A stretch of DNA of 17,421 nt from JAGLQQ01 sp043806135 (GCA_043806135.1 JAZDHG010000010.1:1-17421), one strand, 5' to 3'. Shown: positions 1 through 6,619, numbered from the stretch's first letter. Numbers and translations are program-made. The notes: generated by a model not told the origin, from the sequence alone.

Positions 1-104
1 ACAAAACGCTTGTCTTTCTAAAATCCTCTGTGAACCGCCTCAGACTATCGGGCAATTCAAACAAGCTATTGCCTCTCTTATCATCATCGACTCTGCTTTC
101 TTGC

Positions 105-116
105 TTTCAAAGAACA
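105..116 (-). promoter_or_regulatory. boxA-like antitermination element of a possible rRNA leader
   Basis: On the minus strand this reads TGTTCTTTGAAA, which fits the boxA consensus TGYTCTTTRAMA found ahead of bacterial 16S rRNA genes. It lies about 90 bases downstream of the candidate promoter at 202-230. No convincing ORF was seen in positions 1-268 on either strand. The stretch between promoter and window edge would be the pre-rRNA leader, with 16S beginning beyond position 1. That is inference, because no mature rRNA sequence is inside the window. Confidence 0.4.
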
Positions 117-201
117 AAGAACTCGCTGTCTCTCTTTTTAATATTAAATCAGAACGTTTTAAGAAAAAACTTAAAAATTAACAAAGTCCAGTTAATTTCT
201 T

Positions 202-230
202 TTCATAATCAATAAAAATAACATAGTCAA
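202..230 (-). promoter_or_regulatory. Candidate sigma-70 promoter firing leftward out of the window
   Basis: The minus strand has TTGACT (positions 225-230) as a -35 box, then exactly 17 bases, then TATGAA (202-207) as a -10 box. It lies just downstream of the ferritin-like gene and points to position 1. Transcription would run through the boxA-like element at 105-116. In a genome this AT-rich, chance matches to -10 boxes are common. The 17-bp spacing and the boxA downstream are what make this one worth recording. Confidence 0.4.
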
Positions 231-268
231 AGTTAAATCCGTCTATGATATTTTCTTATTTTTGAAGT

Positions 269-763
269 TTATTTTTTTAATATAACGCCCAGATCCTCAA
301 GCAGAGCCTGCAGGTCCTCTTCATGTGCAACTTCATCCTGTAATATCTGGACGGCCATATTATACGTAACCGGATCTTTCATGCCTACTTCCTGGATAAG
401 TTTATTATAAACAGTTATAGCACACTGTTCGCCTTTGATATTCTGCTCAAGTATTTTCAGTACAAACGGATCCTTTGGCGCATCGTACCCGCAGTTGGTA
501 TATTCAAACCATTCCTTGGGTGAGATAAGCGGAGTTCCCCCCAGCTGGATTATGCGTATGGTAACCATATCCGCATGCCGCAGTTCATCGGCGGCATGCT
601 GTAACAACTCCGTGATTACAGCGTCTTTCATTGGCCCGGAAACAACTTTAGTACCCAGCCAGTATTGGTAATAGGCAAGCCATTCATCAGCAAAAGCCTT
701 ATTAAGCAATCCCAAAACTTTTTTAACATCCATTCCCACTATTTCTCTACCCTTTGTTCCCAT
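269..763 (-). CDS. Ferritin-like diiron protein, possibly DPSL/thioferritin type
   Basis: This is a ferritin-superfamily four-helix protein of 164 residues. It probably oxidises and stores iron, or removes peroxide, in the cytoplasm. The diiron ligands are in the usual order: E27, then E60 and H63 (ELRH), E112, then E144 and H147 (EVAH). The loop between helices 2 and 3 (about 84-98) is long. C91 and C114 lie on either side of the third ligand region. A cysteine pair beside the metal site is the hallmark of DPSL 'thioferritins', so that subfamily is my preferred reading, but ordinary bacterioferritin-like or rubrerythrin-like proteins are not excluded. The start at 763 has GGAGG six bases upstream, which favours it over the internal ATG ten codons later. 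The gene lies 31 bases beyond the last stop of a decayed region at 795-1010. Confidence 0.82.
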   Translation of the reverse strand: MGTKGREIVGMDVKKVLGLLNKAFADEWLAYYQYWLGTKVVSGPMKDAVITELLQHAADELRHADMVTIRIIQLGGTPLISPKEWFEYTNCGYDAPKDPFVLKILEQNIKGEQCAITVYNKLIQEVGMKDPVTYNMAVQILQDEVAHEEDLQALLEDLGVILKK

Positions 764-794
764 AATATCCTCCTTATTTTCTCTTAAATTAATC

Positions 795-959
795 TTATTT
801 ATCCTTTTTTACATAAATTCTGCACATATAATCCGCACTTACTCCCACTCCTGCGGCTATAGTTCCGCCAAACAACTGCGCAATCAGCCATACGGAAGCC
901 TTCCGCTCGCAGAATAAACCTCGCTCACCCTCTGCACATTTGAGAGCTTCTGCGCTACA
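795..959 (-). pseudogene. Open frame without a start, membrane-like tail of unknown origin
   Basis: This minus-strand frame stays open for 54 codons and ends in TAA at 795-797, but a TAG precedes it and it has no ATG or GTG start. Its last part reads like protein: SVWLIAQLFGGTIAAGVGVS, a hydrophobic glycine-rich helix, then a charged tail ending KKDK. The first half overlaps the Lrp-like remnant at 884-1010 in another frame, so only the second half is likely to be genuine. A 13-base inverted repeat (CGGAAG-G-CTTCCG) lies at the point where one remnant gives way to the other. The helix faintly recalls channel proteins, but I cannot name a family. Confidence 0.25.
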
Positions 960-1010
960 CTATTTATATTATTCCTTTCAACTTTAAAAAAACACAATTG
1001 CCGTTACCAT
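884..1010 (-). pseudogene. Broken stand-alone Lrp/AsnC ligand-binding (RAM) domain gene
   Basis: An ATG at 1010 with AAAGGG upstream starts MVTAIVFF and then meets TAA, because the following T run (986-992) has seven Ts. With six Ts the frame continues for 41 residues and includes FKVERNN and VAQKLSNVQRVSEVYSASG. This is the start of a stand-alone AsnC-type ligand-binding domain: it matches the family pattern MVTAxVLxxVERGxxNEVAExLxxxxGVSEVYSVxGxYD. A TGA at 884-886 then ends it at about half the normal length of about 78 residues. Complete relatives bind amino acids or other small ligands and may modulate Lrp-family regulators. This copy should be non-functional unless the T run is a sequencing error, and even then the C-terminal half is missing. 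Confidence 0.6.
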
Positions 1011-1052
1011 TTCAGACCCTTTCTTTTCTAATGCTTCGATTTAACTTTGCAC

Positions 1053-1343
1053 TTAATAAAAGATTAAGGCCAAGGCGCCATGCACCAGTCCTAATATCAA
1101 AGTCATAAAAGCTATTCCCTTGTGCCAGGGCAGCACAATTCTACGGTTTTTTTTGATAAAAATTCCAAACACTAAAGTTGTAATTATGCATACAAAAGTT
1201 GCTATTCCCAAAGGAACTATAAAGCTAACAAAATCAACCCGGCTGTTTCGCTGTTGAAGGGTAGTATTTACATTAGCCAAAACATTCCCGTAATTCATAA
1301 ATTTAAAAAACATTATTACTGCAAAATAAAATTTTATTCGCAT
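1053..1343 (-). CDS. Small membrane protein, possibly haem-b binding
   Basis: This is a protein of 96 residues of unknown family. Residues 5-23 look like a signal or first membrane segment. A second hydrophobic segment spans about 38-63 and a third about 76-95. The third helix has H74 at its start and H88 further along, a spacing typical of two axial haem ligands in b-type cytochrome helices or of one helix contributing to two haems. It starts 24 bases after the c-type cytochrome gene ends, so the two are probably co-transcribed. A weak GA-rich sequence precedes the start. I infer a membrane partner that passes electrons to or from the cytochrome. Haem binding is a guess from two histidines, and the protein may simply be a small membrane anchor. 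Confidence 0.55.
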   Translation of the reverse strand: MRIKFYFAVIMFFKFMNYGNVLANVNTTLQQRNSRVDFVSFIVPLGIATFVCIITTLVFGIFIKKNRRIVLPWHKGIAFMTLILGLVHGALALIFY

Positions 1344-1367
1344 TTCTATTATCGTTTACTAAAAAAA

Positions 1368-1649
1368 TCATTGCCCGCTTACTAAGTTTAGATATTCAGC
1401 TATTATTCCTGCTTCCTCTGGACCAATCTCGCTATTTTGCTTTTGAGACATCCTTAATGCTGTTGCTTTCCATTGTGTTAGATCTTTATTTTTTGACAGA
1501 GGTACAGACAGCGGATGACATTTACTGCATTTATTCTCAAATTTTATTTTTCCTTCTTCTTGATTTTCAGTTTGAAGATAAGCAGAAGCTGTTGAAAAAT
1601 AAACAAGAAAACCAATTAAAACGCATAAGGTCACCATTCTATAATTCAT
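1368..1649 (-). CDS. Small secreted mono-haem c-type cytochrome
   Basis: This is an exported electron carrier of 93 residues. Residues 1-23 form a signal peptide or uncleaved anchor ending in STASA. The haem-attachment motif CSKCH is at 41-45, so one haem c is bound covalently in the periplasm. The stretch after it contains W60 and RM at 66-67, where class I cytochromes often have the methionine ligand, and ends with an IIAEYL helix typical of the family. AGGAGG lies directly before the start. The gene lies between the prepilin-like gene (upstream in transcription) and the two-histidine membrane protein, and the three are closely spaced. Its redox partners are not visible here. Confidence is high for cytochrome c and low for any particular pathway. 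Confidence 0.8.
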   Translation of the reverse strand: MNYRMVTLCVLIGFLVYFSTASAYLQTENQEEGKIKFENKCSKCHPLSVPLSKNKDLTQWKATALRMSQKQNSEIGPEEAGIIAEYLNLVSGQ

Positions 1650-1740
1650 TTTCTCCTCCTAACTTTAAACTGGGGATTAAGATATATGCTTCAGACAAAA
1701 ACATCTATTTCTCTTTTGCATCCTTAAATCCATTGATCTC

Positions 1741-1972
1741 TCACTCATTCAAACTCTCTGATTGTCTTTTATTTAAATCGTTTACACTATTTTTCGCTTG
1801 ATCCGCCAGTGAGCTAGGGGTTGAGATGGTTCGAGAATTTACAGATGAGATTCTCTTAAAGGAGGTATTTGCAGCTAAGAAAAAAAAGATAGCGGTTATC
1901 AGCAAGGTTAAAAGAACCCCCGTCAACGATATATAACCGTTTTTTTTTTAAACGAATAGCTAAAATGATCAC
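1741..1972 (-). CDS. Prepilin-like small membrane protein, frameshifted in an A10 run
   Basis: The open frame runs from about 1950 to the TGA at 1741, but it lacks a credible start in its own frame: a TTG at 1926 has no ribosome site. A GTG at 1972 preceded by AAAAGGAG opens the neighbouring frame. The two join if the run of ten As (opposite T at 1940-1949) is read as nine. The joined product is about 77 residues. It begins MIILAIR and continues LKKNGYISLTGVLLTLLIT, a positive leader, a glycine, then a hydrophobic helix, as in type IV prepilins and pseudopilins, though the usual Glu at position +5 is absent. The tail is polar (about 40 residues, Ser/Asn rich). Runs of nine or more As provoke transcriptional slippage in bacteria, so this may be programmed, a real mutation, or an assembly error. 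Confidence 0.5.
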
Positions 1973-1976
1973 TTTT

Positions 1977-2037
1977 AATGCTCCTTTTAAAAGATAATAA
2001 CTCTAAGGACATGATTAGTCAATAAAAAAGGGGCATT
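1977..2037 (-). promoter_or_regulatory. Stem that could hide the ribosome site of the prepilin-like gene
   Basis: On the minus strand AATGCCCCTTTT (opposite 2026-2037) can pair with AAAAGGAGCATT (opposite 1977-1988) in twelve positions with one mismatch and a loop of about 37 bases. The second arm contains the Shine-Dalgarno sequence eight bases before the GTG start at 1972. Such pairing would limit translation initiation. Whether it forms in vivo is unknown. Confidence 0.35.
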
Positions 2038-2068
2038 AATTAAATTACGTTAGGTACTTAAGAAATAG

Positions 2069-2821
2069 TTATTGCAAGGCTGCTTTTATTTCTGAGCGTA
2101 CAAGCCAGCTTTGATCGTCAAGCGCTGCGCGCAAAGCTTTCTTAACCTGATAATTATCACGCCAGGATAGCGCCTTAACTGCCTCTGCTCTTACTTCCTC
2201 TTCTTCATCGTTCAGGGCATTAATTAAGGCATCTCTTGCCTGTGGGTTGTCTATCAATGTTAAAGCCATTGCCGTTTTCATGCGCACAATGGGATTCTTA
2301 TCTTCGAACAAAGCAACAATAGATTTTATATCCAGATTATTCTTGATCAGGCCTAACGCTAAGACAGCATTGCCCCTTACCGCAGGACGCGGATCATTTA
2401 AAGCTGTGGTCAGCGGTTCAATAGCCTGCGATCCCAGCTTTGCTAAGTAATTTGCTGCTTCTACCCCATGTGTTGACAGAGAAAACACTGAAAGCCTTTG
2501 ACGCACTGGAGTTGCATCACTTAGTTTCTCAATAAGCTGCGGTATCTTCAAATCGGCATAGTTACTTAAATGCCTGCCAGAAAAAGTATATTTTTCTTGC
2601 TTAGCAAAATTATCTGTAGTTACATTTAACTTTTCTTTAAAAATATTTTGCCGTAGACTTTTGGAAAAATAGAACTGTGGCCTGAAAAATACCTTATTAC
2701 CTACCCGCAGATTTGCCAAGAAAACACTGACCATTAATAAAACCATAAAAATAAGTTTTATATTTACGATGTCATGTTTTTCATTCCAAATGCTATGGTT
2801 AGTTTTTATCTTTATATTCAT
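2069..2821 (-). CDS. Membrane-anchored HEAT-repeat protein
   Basis: This is a protein of 250 residues with one N-terminal membrane helix (about 21-38), a linker of about 90 residues, and a C-terminal HEAT-repeat (PBS lyase-like) domain. Four repeats carry a D-x4-VR signature at D143, D174, D205 and D236, exactly 31 residues apart. That regularity defines a continuous superhelical scaffold for binding another protein. The scaffold probably faces the periplasm if the helix acts as a signal anchor. A strong GGGAGGG lies just before the ATG. It lies 102 bases downstream of the sensor kinase gene, with a candidate response-regulator site in between, so it could be a target of that two-component system. 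The partner protein is unknown. Confidence 0.8.
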   Translation of the reverse strand: MNIKIKTNHSIWNEKHDIVNIKLIFMVLLMVSVFLANLRVGNKVFFRPQFYFSKSLRQNIFKEKLNVTTDNFAKQEKYTFSGRHLSNYADLKIPQLIEKLSDATPVRQRLSVFSLSTHGVEAANYLAKLGSQAIEPLTTALNDPRPAVRGNAVLALGLIKNNLDIKSIVALFEDKNPIVRMKTAMALTLIDNPQARDALINALNDEEEEVRAEAVKALSWRDNYQVKKALRAALDDQSWLVRSEIKAALQ

Positions 2822-2860
2822 GGCTCCCTCCCTTTCTATTAGAATTAAACCATAAATGAG

Positions 2861-2893
2861 ATTAATAGAAGATTAAAATAAAATTAAAAGATT
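2861..2893. promoter_or_regulatory. Three 11-bp-phased direct repeats, candidate OmpR-family binding site
   Basis: The plus strand has ATTAAT at 2861, ATTAAA at 2872 and ATTAAA at 2883, each exactly 11 bases from the next. Tandem hexamers at one helical turn are what PhoB/OmpR-type regulators bind. The site lies 40-72 bases upstream of the HEAT-repeat gene and just after the kinase gene. AT-rich DNA produces such hexamers easily, so only the exact phasing and the neighbouring regulator support it. Confidence 0.35.
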
Positions 2894-2923
2894 TTAATGT
2901 TGAATTGGGCTGATAACCGCACC

Positions 2924-4405
2924 CTAAACCCGAGGAAGGATTACGGTAAAGGTGGATCCTTTTTTAAGCTCGCTTTTTACTTTAATATCCCCGGCATGTT
3001 TTTTTGCTATGGAGAGGGCAATGCTGAGGCCCAATCCATTTCCGGGGTCATTATCTTGATTAGATATGTCTTTATGAAAAAAATTTTTAAATATTTTCGG
3101 CAAGTCATCATCGGCAATACCGGGGCCGTTATCAACAATAAAAAATTTCACTTGTTTATTATTGTGTTCAATCACAACATTTACCTTGCCTCTTGGCGCG
3201 GTAAATTTTATTGCGTTATGTATCAGGTTGAAAAATAAATACCGCAGATGTTGTGCATCGCCGCTAAGCTTTATCATTTCTTCCGGCATATCCATTTTAA
3301 AGTCGATGTTTTTATTTTCGGCAAGGATTTCACTTTGCTCAAATACCTCTTTTATAAAATCATTGAAATTAATTTCTTCCAGCTTAAATACCTCAGGATT
3401 ATAATCAAGGCGCATAAGGACTAGCATGTCATTAATACTTTTCGCCATACGCTCAACTTCTCCTAAGATGCTTTTCATTACACGCTTATATCCATCAATA
3501 CTTTGTACTTTTCTTAATGCCACTTCTGACTCTCCTTTTATGATTGCTAATGGCGTTCTTAATTCATGCACAAGTTCAGAGCTGAATTGCTCGATATAAT
3601 TAAATGATTTCTCCAATCTCGAAATCATGTCATTGAATGCGCCGACTAAATGCTGCATTTCAATATCTATATGGTCAGCTTTTACCCGCACGCTTAAATC
3701 CTTATATGTGATTTGCTGAGATATTTTAATAAGCTCTTTTATAGGTTTAAGAATCCGGGCGGCAAAATGAGTCCCAACCAGACCAGCTAAAACTAAAACA
3801 AGCGGGATAAAATTAAGGAGGTGAAAAAATCTTTTTCTCAATAACCTGCTTAAAGGAGATAAAGAAGTCCCGATTATTATCGAGTATTCGCCTAATATCG
3901 GGTGCAAAAACCGGTAACTGATAACTCTTAAACCGATATTTGCTACATTTATATTTCTAAAGAACCTTGTTGTTTTAGTTAATGATTGCATGCTTTCAAG
4001 TGCTCGGGATAAAGGTTTTTGCTCAAACATCTTAAGATTGCTTATGATTTCTTTATTTGGTAAACGCACAGAGATAAAATCATTAGTAAGATTAAGCTGG
4101 TTGCTTTTCCTGAGCCAGTCATTTTCAGTCAGCCATATTTTATTTTCAAGCGGATGTCTGCCTTCTAAACGTATGACTCTACTTACAGCAAAAACCAACG
4201 AATCCATGTCGTTGCCAAGTACGTCAACATATTGCATTATTGCATCGTTGATTTCCCGGGCTTTTTGAGTAAGTTCCCTATCAAGGGCATGGTATAAGGT
4301 ATAATGCAGGCTTAAGTAAAGAATACCGCTGAATATTATCAAGACAGAGGCTAAAAGGATTATATACAACGTTTTGATCTTAAATAGTATAGAATTAAAC
4401 TTCAT
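2924..4405 (-). CDS. Membrane sensor histidine kinase
   Basis: This is the sensor half of a two-component system, 493 residues. A first membrane helix (about 10-33) is followed by a periplasmic sensing region (34-195) and a second helix (about 197-217). Then come a HAMP linker (about 218-270), the dimerisation and phosphoacceptor domain with H280 in HELRTP, and an ATPase domain with the N box (NLIHNAIKF), G1 (DNGPGIADDDL) and G2 (GNGLGLSIA). The overall plan resembles CusS/HprS-type kinases, but the sensing region has no recognisable ligand motif. Its ATG shares one base with the TAA of the response regulator gene (TAATG), so translation is coupled. The signal is unknown. Confidence 0.95.
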   Translation of the reverse strand: MKFNSILFKIKTLYIILLASVLIIFSGILYLSLHYTLYHALDRELTQKAREINDAIMQYVDVLGNDMDSLVFAVSRVIRLEGRHPLENKIWLTENDWLRKSNQLNLTNDFISVRLPNKEIISNLKMFEQKPLSRALESMQSLTKTTRFFRNINVANIGLRVISYRFLHPILGEYSIIIGTSLSPLSRLLRKRFFHLLNFIPLVLVLAGLVGTHFAARILKPIKELIKISQQITYKDLSVRVKADHIDIEMQHLVGAFNDMISRLEKSFNYIEQFSSELVHELRTPLAIIKGESEVALRKVQSIDGYKRVMKSILGEVERMAKSINDMLVLMRLDYNPEVFKLEEINFNDFIKEVFEQSEILAENKNIDFKMDMPEEMIKLSGDAQHLRYLFFNLIHNAIKFTAPRGKVNVVIEHNNKQVKFFIVDNGPGIADDDLPKIFKNFFHKDISNQDNDPGNGLGLSIALSIAKKHAGDIKVKSELKKGSTFTVILPRV

Positions 4406-5079
4406 TATTTTCTTTGGGTTAACATGTAACCTGTACCGCGTATAGAGCGAATGAGTTGTCTTTCAAACCCACTATCAATTTTATTACGAAGAAACTTTAT
4501 ATAGACATCAATGACATTGGAAAAACTGTCAAAATCCTCGTTCCAGACATGCTCGGAGATCATAGTTCTGGTAACTACATGTTCGGCATTCAGCATGAGA
4601 TATTCCAGCAGAGAATATTCTTTGCTGGTTAATGATATTTGTTTGCCGTCGCGCATTACCGTATGGGAGAGCTGGTCTAATGTCAAATCAAGAACACTAA
4701 GCGTAGTTGTTTTATTTTTCCTTTTTCGACGGAGCAATGCTCTTATCCGGGCAAGCAGTTCTTCAAAAGCAAATGGTTTGGTCAAATAATCATCTGCTCC
4801 GGCATCCAGACCGACTATTTTGTCATCAAGCCCGCTTTTTGCGCTCAAGAACAATATTGGCACATCAACTTTTTCGCTGCGGATTTCCCGGCAGACATTA
4901 ATGCCGTTTTTACCCGGTAACATTATATCGATGATGATCAAATCATACTGGCTTGTATCGGCTAAAAAAAGCCCATTTTCTCCGTCATAAGCAACATCTA
5001 CTGCGTAGTGCTCTTCTTTTAAGCCGCGTTTTATAAAACTGGCTATCTTTTTTTCGTCCTCAATTAATAATATTCTCAT
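4405..5079 (-). CDS. OmpR/PhoB-family response regulator
   Basis: This is a DNA-binding response regulator of 224 residues, partner of the kinase encoded immediately downstream. The receiver domain (1-118) has the acidic pocket E7/D8, phosphoacceptor D51, S79 as the switch residue and K101 in TKPF. A short linker (RRKRKNK, about 117-123) leads to a winged-helix effector domain with the typical LTSKEYSLLEYL and GYML ends. It lies first in the operon and overlaps the kinase start by one base. A GAG-containing weak ribosome site precedes the ATG. The 48 bases upstream are very AT-rich and adjoin a decayed outer-membrane gene tail. Likely targets are its own promoter and the phased hexamers before the HEAT gene. 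That is inference. Confidence 0.95.
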   Translation of the reverse strand: MRILLIEDEKKIASFIKRGLKEEHYAVDVAYDGENGLFLADTSQYDLIIIDIMLPGKNGINVCREIRSEKVDVPILFLSAKSGLDDKIVGLDAGADDYLTKPFAFEELLARIRALLRRKRKNKTTTLSVLDLTLDQLSHTVMRDGKQISLTSKEYSLLEYLMLNAEHVVTRTMISEHVWNEDFDSFSNVIDVYIKFLRNKIDSGFERQLIRSIRGTGYMLTQRK

Positions 5080-5127
5080 AATAAGCTCTTTTTCAGTTTT
5101 AAAAAGCTTTACACGTTTAATTGTTAA

Positions 5128-5268
5128 TTAAAATTTAAATTTCGAAACAGCAAAAAAGCTGTTTTCCCCGCCAGAAAAGACTATCGTATTATTTCTATAG
5201 TCTGGTTCATTTGTCACCACATCGTGCGTTAAAACACTATCAAAACCGCGCAGTTCAATACCCAAAAA
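5128..5268 (-). pseudogene. Remnant: C-terminal strands of an outer-membrane barrel
   Basis: Between the pseudouridine synthase stop (5269-5271) and the response regulator, the minus strand remains open for 46 codons to a TAA at 5128-5130. The frame is the same one used by the pseudouridine synthase. The translation contains GIELRGFDSVLTHDVV and ends GGENSFFAVSKFKF. This alternating pattern with a terminal phenylalanine is the signature of the last strand of an outer-membrane beta-barrel, which the assembly machinery recognises. No start codon or ribosome site precedes it, so I read it as the surviving tail of a deleted barrel gene. Stop-codon readthrough from the synthase is possible in principle but would make an odd protein. 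Confidence 0.5.
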
Positions 5269-6012
5269 TTAAGGGTTAGTCAAAAACTTATCTATTCCAT
5301 TTTCATTCCTGACTTGCCCCTGAAGCTTAAAATAAGTAGAAAAATATTCTGGTATTTTCGTTTCAAACATCATTTCTTTATTATTAAATGGGTGTTTAAA
5401 CTTAATCGACCACGCATGTAAAGCTAACCGGCCCTTAGAGTTCCTTTTATATTTTTCATCACCGACAATAGGATGCCCGCTTTCGGACAAGTGAACTCGA
5501 ATTTGATTTTTTTTACCGGTCAAAAGATCAATTTCTAACAGGCTATGCTTATTAGTCTCTTTTATTACCTTATATTTAGTTCGAGCCAACTTTCCTTCTT
5601 CGGGATTTTTAACAGACCGCACTGTATAATCATCCCCTTCAGCAAGATAAGATTCTATGATGCCGTTTTTTTCTTTTAAATTACCATGGACTAGGGCCAG
5701 GTATTTTTTTTCTACATTTTTCCACTGCGTTGCGAATTTTTCACGGATCGCAAGAGTCTTAGCAAATATCAACACTCCAGAGGTATCACGATCCAGCCGA
5801 TGCACAACAAACAGCTCTATCTTTGCCTTTGGGTTGCCTTTTCTAACATAATTTGTAAGCAGATGATGCGCCGTCTTTTCTGCCTCATAATTAGCTTTAA
5901 CACTTAAAAGCCCCGCGCTCTTATCGATCACAATTATGTCCCGATCCTCATAAAGGATCTGAATGCCCGCAGGCATATATTTAGTTCTTATTTTTATTTT
6001 TGATTGGATCAT
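5269..6012 (-). CDS. RluA-family pseudouridine synthase
   Basis: This enzyme isomerises uridine to pseudouridine in rRNA or tRNA; the target site cannot be told from sequence. It has 247 residues and no N-terminal S4 domain. The catalytic motif HRLDRDTSG is at 71-79 with the essential D74. Other family blocks are visible: YEDRDIIVIDKSAGLL (21-36), KKYLALVHG, LLTGKKNQIRVHL and GHPIVGDEKY. The C-terminal tail of about 20 residues (QGQVRNENGIDKFLTNP) is beyond the usual fold. The start is uncertain: the ATG at 6012 has only a weak AGGAAA, and an ATG twelve codons on would still leave the domain intact. A small ORF with a much better ribosome site overlaps the start (5981-6058). Its stop is followed in frame by a barrel-gene remnant. 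Confidence 0.9.
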   Translation of the reverse strand: MIQSKIKIRTKYMPAGIQILYEDRDIIVIDKSAGLLSVKANYEAEKTAHHLLTNYVRKGNPKAKIELFVVHRLDRDTSGVLIFAKTLAIREKFATQWKNVEKKYLALVHGNLKEKNGIIESYLAEGDDYTVRSVKNPEEGKLARTKYKVIKETNKHSLLEIDLLTGKKNQIRVHLSESGHPIVGDEKYKRNSKGRLALHAWSIKFKHPFNNKEMMFETKIPEYFSTYFKLQGQVRNENGIDKFLTNP

Positions 6013-6058
6013 CGTAGTTTCCTAATAACCTAATCGGCTGAATTTTAGTATTAGCCAT
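5981..6058 (-). CDS. Possible 25-residue leader ORF overlapping the pseudouridine synthase start
   Basis: AGGGGGAAGAAG directly precedes an ATG at 6058 that opens 25 codons beginning MANTKIQPIRLLGNYDD and ending with repeated Lys-Asn. It ends at 5981-5983, inside the pseudouridine synthase gene in another frame. Its ribosome site is far stronger than that of the synthase, so ribosomes finishing here could restart on the synthase. Alternatively it is the true N-terminus of the synthase separated by a frameshift in the A-rich stretch around 5983-6005. No homologue is recognised. Confidence 0.3.
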   Translation of the reverse strand: MANTKIQPIRLLGNYDDPIKNKNKN

Positions 6059-6125
6059 CTTCTTCCCCCTAAAATAATCTGCAACCACAGTTACACAATT
6101 ACTCCGCTAGCGCTACGCAATCTGA

Positions 6126-6587
6126 TCATGTAGTATATTTCATGAATATAAATTTGTACGCATTCGACTCTTTATCGAATTTCCTGTCCATTTGTATCCA
6201 GCCATGCTTACGGTAAAAATTATTTGCCTTTTCATTTCTTTCGAAACTCTCGAGTTTTATCTCCTCAAAATAACTGAACATTACCTGTTCACAGTATTTT
6301 AAAAGTTCTGAGCCGTAACCTTTGCGTTGAAATTCAGTTTCCACCATTATTAAATCAAGCACGCTGCCTTTGCATACACAAAAAGCAATAATTTTATTAT
6401 TGACCTCAAGCACCCAGCAGTCAACAATATTATCTATGATATACTGCTCAGCGGCACCGCTTTCGATAAACCTGTCAACACCTTTATCACCTAAAAAAGA
6501 GCGGTAATTCCGATCTATAGTCCGGCATGCAATTTTCTGAACTTCTTCTAAATCATCAACTTTAGATTTTCTAATTTTTAATTCCAT
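6126..6587 (-). CDS. GNAT-family N-acetyltransferase
   Basis: This is a protein of 153 residues with the acetyl-CoA-binding fold. The diagnostic motif A is DLIMVETEFQRKGYG, with Q87-x2-G90-x-G92 forming the pyrophosphate loop. It is followed by ELLKYCEQ, and motif B is near FERNEKANNFYRKHGW. The acetyl acceptor cannot be predicted. I chose the ATG at 6587: a longer frame could begin at a TTG at 6647, but that would overlap the upstream barrel gene and add residues that look like its translated tail in another frame. The ribosome site is poor (AGGG, 13 bases off). It lies 33 bases after the barrel gene, so co-transcription is likely. Confidence 0.85.
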   Translation of the reverse strand: MELKIRKSKVDDLEEVQKIACRTIDRNYRSFLGDKGVDRFIESGAAEQYIIDNIVDCWVLEVNNKIIAFCVCKGSVLDLIMVETEFQRKGYGSELLKYCEQVMFSYFEEIKLESFERNEKANNFYRKHGWIQMDRKFDKESNAYKFIFMKYTT

Positions 6588-6619
6588 AACAAAGCCGCAG
6601 CCCTTTAGTGGAGGGTTTC

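Noticed and set aside
30..215. 61-codon plus-strand frame at the left edge
   Set aside because: Low-complexity Leu/Ser/Asn translation opposite the promoter and boxA-like element; no ribosome site.
795..959. Aquaporin-like identification of the open frame
   Set aside because: Only a short helix (WLIAQLFGG) recalls that family; there is no NPA motif and no start, so no function is claimed.
1457..1801. 114-codon plus-strand open frame
   Set aside because: Antisense to the cytochrome c gene and the prepilin-like tail; no family resemblance.
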